Assembly: GCA_020249435.1 (NCBI GenBank) | Contig: JADCFQ010000004.1 | Coordinates: forward strand, 1 to 64,000 | Source of the DNA: Roseomonas sp. | GTDB taxonomy: Bacteria > Pseudomonadota > Alphaproteobacteria > Acetobacterales > Acetobacteraceae | Direction of reading: 5' to 3' | DNA length: 64,000 nucleotides | Shown: positions 17,972 to 26,046 of the stretch, one piece after another | Numbering within the stretch: position 1 is the stretch's first letter | How the letters are laid out: every line of letters begins with the position of its first letter | Notes under the pieces: model-generated | Databases searched by the model: none | The model's input: the letters and a program-made list of their open reading frames with translations, nothing else | What the model was told of the DNA's origin: nothing | Program-made: the position numbers and the translations under genes

Positions 17972-18732
17972 CCGCAAGCTATGATCTGAAAGGCAAGACC
18001 GCGCTGGTGACGGGGGGTGCTTCCGGCATTGGCCTCGCCACTGTGGAGATGCTCGCAGCCAATGGCTGCAAGGTCGCGATCAATCATTTGGTGGGGGATG
18101 AGCGTGGCGCGGCTGAAGTGGCGCGGCTGCGCGGCATGGGGCGCGATGTAATTGCGGCCCCCGGCAATGTTGGCGATGCGGCGGATTGCAAACGCATGGT
18201 TGAACAGGCGGTGGCTGAGCTCGGCCGTTTGGATTATTTGGTGAATAATGCCGGCACGCCGGGGACGAAAACCACGATTGCACCCAATGAATTTGACCGG
18301 CTGACGGAAGAATTATGGGATACGGTGCTGCAGGTTAATCTGCTTGGCGTGTTTCGCTGCACCAAGGCAGCGGCACCCGCGCTGCGCGCTGCCGGTGGCG
18401 CGGTGGTGAGTGTGGCGTCCATCGCTGGCCTTAATCACGCAGGGTCTTCCATGGCCTATGGCGCGACCAAGGCCGGTGTGGTGAGCCTGACCAAGAATCT
18501 GGCGCGCGGTCTGGCACCGGAAGTGCGCGTGAATGCGGTGGCGCCGGGCGCGGTTGATTCCACCTGGATGATTGAATGGACCGAAGAACAGCGCCGCGGC
18601 AGCATCGAGAATGCGCTGCTGAAGCGGCGTTGTACGACTTCGGATCTGGCGGAAGTCATGGTGTTTCTGCTGGCAGGTGCTGCCATGGTGACCGGGCAGA
18701 CCATTGTGGTGGATGGTGGGCTAACCCTGTAG
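17968..18732 (+). CDS. Short-chain dehydrogenase/reductase (SDR)
   Basis: This 254-residue classical SDR has the cofactor motif TGGASGIG at 15-22, NNAG at 93-96, and the catalytic Ser151, Tyr164 and Lys168 (SMAYGATKAG). The C-terminal VTGQTIVVDGG block is typical of FabG-like enzymes. It is the third gene of the TPP-enzyme operon and probably oxidises or reduces a hydroxy/keto intermediate; substrate unknown. The operon ends here. Confidence 0.93.
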   Translation: MTASYDLKGKTALVTGGASGIGLATVEMLAANGCKVAINHLVGDERGAAEVARLRGMGRDVIAAPGNVGDAADCKRMVEQAVAELGRLDYLVNNAGTPGTKTTIAPNEFDRLTEELWDTVLQVNLLGVFRCTKAAAPALRAAGGAVVSVASIAGLNHAGSSMAYGATKAGVVSLTKNLARGLAPEVRVNAVAPGAVDSTWMIEWTEEQRRGSIENALLKRRCTTSDLAEVMVFLLAGAAMVTGQTIVVDGGLTL

Positions 18733-18739
18733 CGCCTTT

Positions 18740-18955
18740 TCAGTGGTGGCGGCCACGTTGCCTGCGGGCATGTGCCGGGCTGCTGAAGGCCGCCAGCATC
18801 GCCAAATGGCTGCCATGATCAGCATCACGGAGCGGCAGACGGAGCAGCCTGCCCTGCCCGTCACGCATATGGAGTTCAGCGCCGGCGCTGGTTTCCAGCA
18901 GCGCAACGCAGGTGAAAGCGGCTTCGGGTGTTTCAATGCGACGGTTGGTAAGCAT
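18740..18955 (-). CDS. Small hypothetical protein (71 aa)
   Basis: A 71-residue reading frame starts at an ATG preceded by CTGAGGAGCG about ten bases upstream, a good ribosome binding site. It occupies a gap otherwise without genes. The protein begins MLTNRRIETPEAAFTC and has a regular, beta-rich start (FTCVALLETSAGAELHMRDG) followed by a basic, His-rich tail. I do not recognise a family. It ends eight bases from the SDR stop, in convergent orientation. The ribosome binding site and placement support it; conservation is untested. Confidence 0.5.
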   Translation of the reverse strand: MLTNRRIETPEAAFTCVALLETSAGAELHMRDGQGRLLRLPLRDADHGSHLAMLAAFSSPAHARRQRGRHH

Positions 18956-19114
18956 GGATTTTTCGCTCCTCAGAGTCACGCTTGTTGTGACGCGTTTAAG
19001 AAAAGCCCATTCCTGGTTGTCGAACAGTTAACAGGAGTGGTTTCCGAGCGATTTTCTTGCTAAGAATTTTTTGGTATTAAGCAAAAGTAAAATTTTCAAC
19101 CAGGGGTTCCCGCC
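18956..19114. promoter_or_regulatory. AT-rich divergent intergenic region
   Basis: The segment from about 19030 to 19100 is much richer in A and T than the surrounding sequence (for example GATTTTCTTGCTAAGAATTT). It separates the small minus-strand gene from the M20 hydrolase. It probably holds their promoters. No spacing fits a clear sigma-70 consensus, and no terminator hairpin or RNA gene was seen. Confidence 0.4.
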
Positions 19115-20317
19115 ATGGTGCAGATCAATGCCGAGCGTTTCCTTGCCGATCTTCATGAGCTGCGCAAAATCGGCGCCTATAAGACAGGCGTGCATCGCCC
19201 GACATTTTCGCCGCAGGATATGGAAAGCCGCCATTGGCTGATCGAAAAACTGCGCGAATGCGGGCTGGAAGCGAGCATTGATGGCATTGGCAATGTGTAT
19301 GGCCGCCACAAGGGACCCGGGCCGCATTTGCTGGTGGGTAGCCATATTGAAAGCCAGAATTATGCCGGCTGGCTGGATGGTGCGCTAGGTGTCATGGCCG
19401 GTGTTGCCTTGGCACGTGCCGGGCTGCCCGTGGATGTCGCGGCGTTCGCGGATGAGGAAGGGCATTTCGAAGGCGGATTTCTGGGCAGCCGTTCCATCAT
19501 TGGTGAATTGACCGAAGAAGAAATTGATCGCAGCCGCAGCCGCAATGATGGCACGCCCTTGCGTAATGCTTTGGCCGCCGCAGGGCTGGCCGGCAAGCCG
19601 CGCATGCAATTGGAACCCGGGCGGCATAAGGGTTTCTATGAAATGCATATCGAACAGGGCACGCAGCTTGAAAATGCCGGGCTGCGTGTGGGTGTGGTGA
19701 CCGGGATTGTTGCTATCTGGCAATGGCGTATTAAATTCCAGGGTCAGCAGGACCATGCCGGCGGCACCACCATGGCGGAGCGCAAGGATGCGGGGCTTTC
19801 TGCCGTGCGGTTGCTGGCGGCGATTGATCAGGAATTCCCGCGTATTTGTGGCCCGCGCAGCACCTGGACCACCGGGCGCATCAGCCTTGACCCCGGCGCG
19901 CCTTCCATCATTCCCGGCAGCGCGGATGTGTTGTTTCAGTTCCGTGATGTCTCCGTGCCCGTGCTGGAACGCATGGAAGCCGGGCTACGTGCCCTGGTGC
20001 AGGAAAGCAATCGGCGCGAGAAATGCCCGGCGACGCTCACGCAAATGAGCCGCGCCACGCCTGCGATTTGTGACGCCGCCATGATGAAGGCACTTGAACA
20101 GGCGGCAGAGGCGCATGCGCCAGGGCTTTGGCAGCAAATGCCATCAGGCGCAGGGCATGATGCGCAATATATCGCGCGGCGCATGCCGGCTTCCATGATC
20201 TTCGTGCCTTCGATCGGCGGCATCAGCCATCATTGGGCGGAAGACACGAAGGATGAGGATTTGGCGCTGGGCTGCCAGGTGCTGGCAAGTGCGGCGGAGA
20301 GATTCCTGGCGGGGTAA
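19115..20317 (+). CDS. M20-family Zn-dependent amidohydrolase (allantoate amidohydrolase / N-carbamoyl amino acid hydrolase type)
   Basis: This 400-residue cytosolic protein has the two-metal site of the hydantoinase/carbamoylase branch of M20: His77 (GSHIES), Asp88 (WLDGALG), Glu114/Glu115 (ADEEGH) and His178 (YEMHIEQG), with a C-terminal SHHWAED block. These enzymes release CO2 and ammonia from ureido acids (allantoate, N-carbamoyl-beta-alanine, N-carbamoyl-L-amino acids). It begins after an AT-rich probable promoter region and is convergent with a Bug gene ten bases away. The exact ureide is not predictable. Confidence 0.92.
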   Translation: MVQINAERFLADLHELRKIGAYKTGVHRPTFSPQDMESRHWLIEKLRECGLEASIDGIGNVYGRHKGPGPHLLVGSHIESQNYAGWLDGALGVMAGVALARAGLPVDVAAFADEEGHFEGGFLGSRSIIGELTEEEIDRSRSRNDGTPLRNALAAAGLAGKPRMQLEPGRHKGFYEMHIEQGTQLENAGLRVGVVTGIVAIWQWRIKFQGQQDHAGGTTMAERKDAGLSAVRLLAAIDQEFPRICGPRSTWTTGRISLDPGAPSIIPGSADVLFQFRDVSVPVLERMEAGLRALVQESNRREKCPATLTQMSRATPAICDAAMMKALEQAAEAHAPGLWQQMPSGAGHDAQYIARRMPASMIFVPSIGGISHHWAEDTKDEDLALGCQVLASAAERFLAG

Positions 20318-20326
20318 CCAACCCCG

Positions 20327-21307
20327 CTATTCCAACTTGATATTCGCTTCCCGGATCACGCGGCCCCATTTTTCAGTCTCGCTCCGCAAAAACGCTTCGG
20401 CCTGGGCTGCGGAATTGGGTTGCACCACCATGGCAAGCTGCGTGTAGCGCGCGACGACTTCGGGGTCTTGCGCCACCTCATTCAGGGCCGCATTCAGTTT
20501 TTCGATGATGGCAGCAGGCGTGCGGGCGGGGGCCAGGATGCAGTTCCATTCATAGGCCTCATAACCCGCAAGCGTATCGCCAATGGCGGGCAGGTCCGGG
20601 AAGGCAGCAATGCGCCCGCGCCCGGTATGCGCCACGGCACGCACACGCCCGCCCTGCACGAAGGGCAGCGACACATTCGAATTGCTGAAGAAGTAACCGA
20701 CCTGCCCGGCCACCACATCGGTCAAGGCCGGGCCTCCGCCACGATAGGGGACATGGTTCACAGTGATGCCCGCGGCGCGCGTGAAGAGTTCCAAGGCCAA
20801 ATGCTGCGCCGATCCATTGCCCGATGACGCCCAATCGAGCGAGCCTGGACGCGCCTTGGCAAGGGCGATCACCTCCTCCAAGGTTTTCGGTGGCTGGTTC
20901 GGGTGCATCACCAGCAGCATCGGCACCTGCATGGGCAGGAAAATGGCCTTCAGATCAGCCAGCGCATCGAAGGAAACGCGGATCAGGAAAGGATTGATCG
21001 CAAGCGGTGTCGCATCATGCAAAATCGTATAGCCATCGGGCGTAGCACGCGCGACTTCGGCGGCACCGATACTGCCGGAAGCGCCGGGGCGGTTTTCAAT
21101 CACGAAAGGCTGGCCAAGCTTTTGCGCGAGCTTCGGGAAGATCATCCGCGCCGTGGTATCGGCGCCGCCACCTGGCGGCCAGGGCACCACCACACGCACC
21201 GGGCGATTGGGCCAATCGCTCCCCTGCGCCTTGGCGTTGGTGGCAAGAAAGGGTGTCGCCAGCAGCGCCGAAAGCGTGGCGCGGCGGGTCGGATGGAAGT
21301 GGGACAT
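20327..21307 (-). CDS. Bug/TctC-family substrate-binding protein
   Basis: This 326-residue exported protein has a twin-arginine-like signal (TRRATLSALL, cleavage near AKAQ) and the Bug motifs VVVPWPPGGGADTTAR and VIENRPGASGSIG. The second of two consecutive ATGs (21307) is best spaced from AAAGGA. A GTG at 21322 overlaps the GMC stop and is also possible. It follows the GMC oxidoreductase gene on the same strand with a gap of 11 bases or less, suggesting that the two handle the same compound. Confidence 0.9.
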   Translation of the reverse strand: MSHFHPTRRATLSALLATPFLATNAKAQGSDWPNRPVRVVVPWPPGGGADTTARMIFPKLAQKLGQPFVIENRPGASGSIGAAEVARATPDGYTILHDATPLAINPFLIRVSFDALADLKAIFLPMQVPMLLVMHPNQPPKTLEEVIALAKARPGSLDWASSGNGSAQHLALELFTRAAGITVNHVPYRGGGPALTDVVAGQVGYFFSNSNVSLPFVQGGRVRAVAHTGRGRIAAFPDLPAIGDTLAGYEAYEWNCILAPARTPAAIIEKLNAALNEVAQDPEVVARYTQLAMVVQPNSAAQAEAFLRSETEKWGRVIREANIKLE

Positions 21308-21318
21308 CATGCGTCCTT

Positions 21319-22929
21319 TCACGCTGCCCGGCGAATAAGGTCTGATGCGCGTTCCGCCAGCATCAGCACCGCCGGATGAATGTTGGAAGATGGCACCAGC
21401 GGAAAGACCGAAGCATCCACGACGCGCAATCCCTGCACGCCACGCACGCGCAATTCCTCATCCACCACAGAACGTTGATCCGCGCCCATGCGATTGGTGC
21501 CGCAAGGGTGATACACGGTGGTGCCATTGCCACGGATATAATCCAGCATTTCATCCTCGGAATCCGTGCTGGGGCCGGGGAATTGTTCGCTTTCGATCAG
21601 GCCGGCGAAGGGCTGGGTCGCTGCGATGCGCCGGCCAAGCTTGGCGGATTCAAGCATGATGCGGATATCGGAAGGCGCGGTCAGGTAATTGGCGCGGATC
21701 ACTGGCTTGTCGGCGACGTTTGGCGAACGCAGCGTCAAATCACCGCGGCTATCCGGCCGGCAGACGCAGAAATTGAAGGTGAAGCCCGGATGCTTCGCAA
21801 GTGAATTCGCCGAAGTGCCCTGATTACCGCCCAGGCTGAAATTGACGAATTGGAATTGCACTTCGGGTTCTTCCGACCCCGGCAGCACGCGCGCAAAAAG
21901 GCTCGCTTCCGAGGCGCCCACCGCCATCTGGCCCTTGCGGCGCAGCGCCCAATCCAGCCCAAGCCCGGCGGCGCGAATGGGGTTGGCCAGGATCTCATTC
22001 AAGGTGCCGCAAGGCTTGGTGCGATAGGCAAAGCGCACCATGAAATGATCCTGCAAATTCTTGCCCACTTCCGGCGCATTCACCTGCACCTGAATGCCCA
22101 TCTCCCGCAGCGCATTCGCTTCACCAATGCCAGACAGCATCAGCATTTTCGGGCTTTCGATGGCGCCGGATGAAAGAATCACCTCCCGCCGCGCGCGATA
22201 GGTTTCCTCGCCTACCGGGCCGCGCACCACCACGCCAACGGCGCGGCCATTTTCGATCAGGATGCGCTGACCCAGGCGTTCGGTTTCCACGCGCAGATTG
22301 GGCCGCTTCAAGGCAGGACGCAGATAGGCCACAGCCGGGCTCCAGCGCCGCCCGCGATGCACATTCAATTGATTGGGCGCAACGCCTTCATACCAATCGC
22401 CGTTATTGTCGCGATTGCGCGTGAAACCAAGCTTGACGCAGGCTTCAACAAAGGCGCGGCAACCTGGTGAGGGTTCAGGCACCTCCCCAATGCGCATCGG
22501 GCCATCCTTGCCGCGAAATTCACTGTCCGGGCCTGCGAAATTCTCAAGCCGCTTGAAATAGGGCAGGCAGTCTTCATAGGACCAGCCGCGCGCGCCGGAT
22601 TGCGACCAGCGATCATAATCGCGCGGGCTGCCGCGCAGAAACACCAGGCCATTGACGCTGCCGGAGCCACCAATCACGCGCCCGCGCGGCCAATAGACGC
22701 TGCGCCCGCCAAGCTCCCCTTCCGCTTCGGTCTGGTAATTCCAATCGAATTTCTTCGTCACATAAAGCCGCGCAAAGCCCATGGGGATATGGATCCAGGG
22801 GTTGCGATCCCAGGGGCCGGCTTCGAGCAGCGTCACACTCGTGCCCGGGTCTTCCGAAAGCCGCGTCGCCAGCACGCAGCCGGCCGAGCCCCCACCCAGA
22901 ATGACATAATCCGATTCGTGCTGCGCCAT
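21319..22929 (-). CDS. GMC-family FAD-dependent oxidoreductase (choline dehydrogenase-like)
   Basis: This 536-residue flavoprotein has the N-terminal FAD motif ILGGGSAGCVLATRL, the GMC signature around GRVIGGSGSVNG near residue 85, and the C-terminal catalytic His region VYHPCGTNRMG. These enzymes oxidise primary or secondary alcohols. No signal peptide is visible. It is transcribed with the downstream Bug gene. A second, distantly similar GMC enzyme is encoded at 29576-31216. Confidence 0.93.
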   Translation of the reverse strand: MAQHESDYVILGGGSAGCVLATRLSEDPGTSVTLLEAGPWDRNPWIHIPMGFARLYVTKKFDWNYQTEAEGELGGRSVYWPRGRVIGGSGSVNGLVFLRGSPRDYDRWSQSGARGWSYEDCLPYFKRLENFAGPDSEFRGKDGPMRIGEVPEPSPGCRAFVEACVKLGFTRNRDNNGDWYEGVAPNQLNVHRGRRWSPAVAYLRPALKRPNLRVETERLGQRILIENGRAVGVVVRGPVGEETYRARREVILSSGAIESPKMLMLSGIGEANALREMGIQVQVNAPEVGKNLQDHFMVRFAYRTKPCGTLNEILANPIRAAGLGLDWALRRKGQMAVGASEASLFARVLPGSEEPEVQFQFVNFSLGGNQGTSANSLAKHPGFTFNFCVCRPDSRGDLTLRSPNVADKPVIRANYLTAPSDIRIMLESAKLGRRIAATQPFAGLIESEQFPGPSTDSEDEMLDYIRGNGTTVYHPCGTNRMGADQRSVVDEELRVRGVQGLRVVDASVFPLVPSSNIHPAVLMLAERASDLIRRAA

Positions 22930-23005
22930 GGCGGCTGCCCCCCTGTTTCTGGCGACAGCATGCCATTACCCCTCGGCAAGCTGCAATCTTGGTCTATAAG
23001 GGGGC

Positions 23006-23485
23006 ATGGAATGGTCCTCAATTTACGGTTTTCTGGGCTTTTTGGGCGCGAGCTTCGCGGCGGCCATGTCGGGTGCCGTTTTCACCCCGGGCCCCTGGTA
23101 TGACGCGCTGAAAAAGCCAAGCTGGTGCCCGCCCAATTGGCTTTTTGCCCCGGCCTGGGCTGTGCTGTTCCTGATGATTGCCATTGCCGGCTGGCTGATC
23201 TGGGAGGCTGTGGGCTTTGCCGGCGGCGCGCTGGCGCTTGGGCTTTTCGCGCTGCAATTGGTGCTGAATGCCGCCTGGTCCGGCATTTTCTTCGGCATGC
23301 GGCGGATGGATTTGGCCTTTGCCGAGCTATGCCTGCTGTGGCTTTCCATCCTGGCCTGCATCATTGTCTTCTGGCCGATTGATGCCCGCGCCGCGCTGCT
23401 GATGGTGCCCTATCTGGCCTGGGTAAGCTTTGCCGGGCTGCTCAATTTCACCATGTGGCGCTTGAATCCCAACCTGCCGCGCTGA
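23006..23485 (+). CDS. TspO/MBR-family tryptophan-rich sensory protein
   Basis: This 159-residue protein has five predicted membrane helices and the TspO patterns: WYDALKKPSWCPPNWLFAPAW after helix 1, LNAAWSGIFFG in helix 3, and FAGLLNFTMWRLN at the end. TspO binds porphyrins and cholesterol-like ligands and modulates tetrapyrrole-linked regulation in alphaproteobacteria. AAGGGGG precedes the ATG at 23006. It is divergent from the GMC gene and is probably a single-gene unit. Confidence 0.95.
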   Translation: MEWSSIYGFLGFLGASFAAAMSGAVFTPGPWYDALKKPSWCPPNWLFAPAWAVLFLMIAIAGWLIWEAVGFAGGALALGLFALQLVLNAAWSGIFFGMRRMDLAFAELCLLWLSILACIIVFWPIDARAALLMVPYLAWVSFAGLLNFTMWRLNPNLPR

Positions 23486-23544
23486 CCATTGCGCCAAGCC
23501 GCCGAAGGCGGTGAGATAGGGCGCATAATGCCGGAGCAAGCGCC

Positions 23545-25047
23545 ATGATCCGCCTTTTTGCCCTGACCCTGCTGGGGCTGCTTTCCCTGCCCGCCAGCGC
23601 GCAGCATTTGCGCATTGGCATCGCATCAGACCCCGATGTACTGGACCCGACGCTGTCGCGCAGCGTGGCCGCGCGGCAGGTTTTTGCCGCCATGTGCGAC
23701 AAGCTGGTGGATATTGATGAAAAGCTGAGCATCGTGCCGCAGCTTGCCACCGCCTGGCGCTGGGAAGATCAGGGCCGCGCGCTGGTGCTGACCCTCAGGC
23801 CTGGTGTGCGCTTTCATGATAGTGCGGCGCTGGATGGTGAGGCAGCGGCGATTGGGCTGCGCCGACATATCGAAACCGCGGCTTCCACGCGTAAGGCAGA
23901 ACTTGGGCCAGTGCGCGAAGTGGCCGCGACCGGGCCGATGGAAGTGACCATTCGGCTGTCAGAGCCCTTTGCCCCTTTGTTGGCGGCGCTGACGGATCGC
24001 GCGGGGATGCTGGTTTCACCGCGGCAGGCGCAGGTATTGGGCGCGGATTTTCAGCGCGAACCTGCCTGCGCCGGCCCCTTCCGCCTCACGCGCCGCGTGG
24101 CGCAGGACAGGATCGAACTTGAGCGCTTCAATGAATACTGGAACGCGGCTGCCATTCATGCGCAGCGCGTGACCTATCGGCCCATTACCGATGCCACAAT
24201 CCGCATGGCGAATTTACGCGCTGGCGCCTTGGATATTGTCGAACGCATCAGCCCTTCCGATGTGGCTGATATTCGCGGCGATCGGCGCACAAGGCTGGTG
24301 GAAGCGCCATCTTTGGCTTCGTTTTATATCGCGATCAATGTCGCGCATGGCACAGCGGCAAATACGCCGCTTGGGCGTGATGCGCGGGTGCGCGAAGCCT
24401 TGGAACGCGCCATTGATCGGCAGGCGCTGGTCAATGTCGCCTTTGAGGGGCTTTGGATTCCGGGCAATCAATCCGTCCCGCCAGGCCATGCCTTTTATGC
24501 GAATAGCCAGCCTATTCCACCGCGTGATGTGGCGCGGGCGCGGGCGCTGCTGCGCGAAGCCGGGCATGATCGCGTGCGGATGAAGCTTTCCGTGCCCAAT
24601 ACCACGGATTACCTGCAAGCTTCTGAAGTGATCCAGGCCATGGCGCGCGAAGCCGGGATAGATATTGAATTGCAGGTGATCGAAACCGCGACCTTGCTCC
24701 GCCAATGGACATCGGGCGAGTTTGAATCGCTGATCATCCAATGGTCGGGTCGCGTTGATATTGACCAGAACATTTACAACTTCTACGCTTGTGGGCAGGC
24801 GCTGAATGGCGGGCGTTATTGCAACCCGGCGCTGGATACAGCGCTGAATACGGCGCGGCAGAGTGTTGATCCGGCCGCGCGCGCTGTGGCTTATGAAGCG
24901 GCAGCGCGGATTTATCTGGCGGATCGGCCCTATATTTATTTGTGGCATTCGCGCGTCTTGCATGGTGTGGGCGCCGCGATACAAGGGCTGCAACCGGTGC
25001 CCGATGGCATCATCCGTATTCAGGGCCTGACAGGCGCAAGGGGATAA
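23545..25047 (+). CDS. ABC transporter periplasmic substrate-binding protein (peptide/nickel type, SBP_bac_5)
   Basis: This 500-residue protein has a Sec signal (MIRLFALTLLGLLSLPASAQ). It has the family 5 layout: DPDVLDPTLSRSVAARQVF near the start, a REVAATGPMEVTIRLS block, and a GPFRLTRRV segment. Members bind peptides, nickel, glutathione or opines. No permease or ATPase genes are adjacent, so the rest of the transporter lies elsewhere or is shared. It is followed after four bases by a quinone reductase and then a D-aminoacylase-type hydrolase, consistent with uptake of an N-acylated or amide substrate. Confidence 0.92.
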   Translation: MIRLFALTLLGLLSLPASAQHLRIGIASDPDVLDPTLSRSVAARQVFAAMCDKLVDIDEKLSIVPQLATAWRWEDQGRALVLTLRPGVRFHDSAALDGEAAAIGLRRHIETAASTRKAELGPVREVAATGPMEVTIRLSEPFAPLLAALTDRAGMLVSPRQAQVLGADFQREPACAGPFRLTRRVAQDRIELERFNEYWNAAAIHAQRVTYRPITDATIRMANLRAGALDIVERISPSDVADIRGDRRTRLVEAPSLASFYIAINVAHGTAANTPLGRDARVREALERAIDRQALVNVAFEGLWIPGNQSVPPGHAFYANSQPIPPRDVARARALLREAGHDRVRMKLSVPNTTDYLQASEVIQAMAREAGIDIELQVIETATLLRQWTSGEFESLIIQWSGRVDIDQNIYNFYACGQALNGGRYCNPALDTALNTARQSVDPAARAVAYEAAARIYLADRPYIYLWHSRVLHGVGAAIQGLQPVPDGIIRIQGLTGARG

Positions 25048-25051
25048 CAGC

Positions 25052-26035
25052 ATGACCGAAACCATGAAGGCAGCGGTAGTCACTGCGGAAGGTGTCAGGG
25101 TGCAGCAAGCGCCGCGCCCAGTGCCGGGACCGGAACAGGTATTGGTGCGGGTGCGCGCGGCGGGTCTCAACCGCGCTGATCTTGGTGTCGCGGCGGGGCA
25201 TGCGCATGGGCGCATGGGCGGCGCGGGCACTATTCTGGGGCTGGAATTTGCGGGTGAGGTTGCCGCCGTGGGCGCGGGTGTAGCCGGCATCAAGCCAGGT
25301 GATCGCGTGATGTGCGCGGGTTCGGGCGGTTATGCGGAATATGCCATTGCTGATATGGGCCGCGTACAACCGGTACCGGATCGCAACATGTCCTGGGAAG
25401 AGGCAGCGACTTTGCCGGTGGCGCTTTCCACCATGCATGATGCGCTGATTTCCAATGGACGTTTGGCCAAGGGCGAAGCGGTACTGATCCTGGGTGCTTC
25501 CAGCGGCGTTGGGCTGATGGGCATGCAGATTGCGAAATACATGGGGGCGGGGCTGGTGATTGGCACCTCCACCAATGCCGAACGGCGCGCGCGTTTGAAG
25601 GAATTCGGTGCGGATCACGCGGTGAATACCAATGATGCGGATTGGGCGGATCAGGTGCTGGCACTGACCGAAGGGCGCGGTGTGCAGCTGGTGATTGACC
25701 AGGTCTCGGGCGGGACCATCAATGCCGCCATGCGCGCCACCGCCATTCTGGGGCGCATTGTAAATGTCGGTCGGCTTGGCGGGACGCATGGCGATTTCGA
25801 TTTTGATCTGCACGCCACGCGCCGCATTGCCTATATCGGTGTGACGCATCGCACGCGCAGTGTGGCTGAAATCCGCGAAGAAGAACGCGTGGCAAGGCGC
25901 GATTTGCGCAAGGGCGTGGATGAAGGCGTGTTCCATCTGCCAATCGACCGCGTCTTTGCGCTGGATGACGCGGTTGAGGCTTTGGCGCATATGAAGGCCA
26001 ATGCGCATCTTGGCAAAATCATCCTGAAAACCTGA
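25052..26035 (+). CDS. Zinc-independent quinone oxidoreductase (MDR superfamily)
   Basis: This 327-residue MDR enzyme has the GroES-like N-terminal domain (AGLNRADLGV, GLEFAGEVAAVG) and a Rossmann NADPH motif ILGASSGVGLMGMQIAK near residues 150-165. The zinc-ligand residues of alcohol dehydrogenases are absent, which places it with quinone/enoyl reductases. AAGGGG precedes the ATG. It lies between the binding protein and the amidohydrolase in one plus-strand unit; its substrate is unknown. Confidence 0.92.
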   Translation: MTETMKAAVVTAEGVRVQQAPRPVPGPEQVLVRVRAAGLNRADLGVAAGHAHGRMGGAGTILGLEFAGEVAAVGAGVAGIKPGDRVMCAGSGGYAEYAIADMGRVQPVPDRNMSWEEAATLPVALSTMHDALISNGRLAKGEAVLILGASSGVGLMGMQIAKYMGAGLVIGTSTNAERRARLKEFGADHAVNTNDADWADQVLALTEGRGVQLVIDQVSGGTINAAMRATAILGRIVNVGRLGGTHGDFDFDLHATRRIAYIGVTHRTRSVAEIREEERVARRDLRKGVDEGVFHLPIDRVFALDDAVEALAHMKANAHLGKIILKT

Positions 26036-26046
26036 AGGAAACCCCC

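Noticed and set aside
23499-23511. Terminator after the TspO gene
   Set aside because: CCGCC/GGCGG forms a short 5-bp stem, but no T run follows, so evidence is too weak to annotate.
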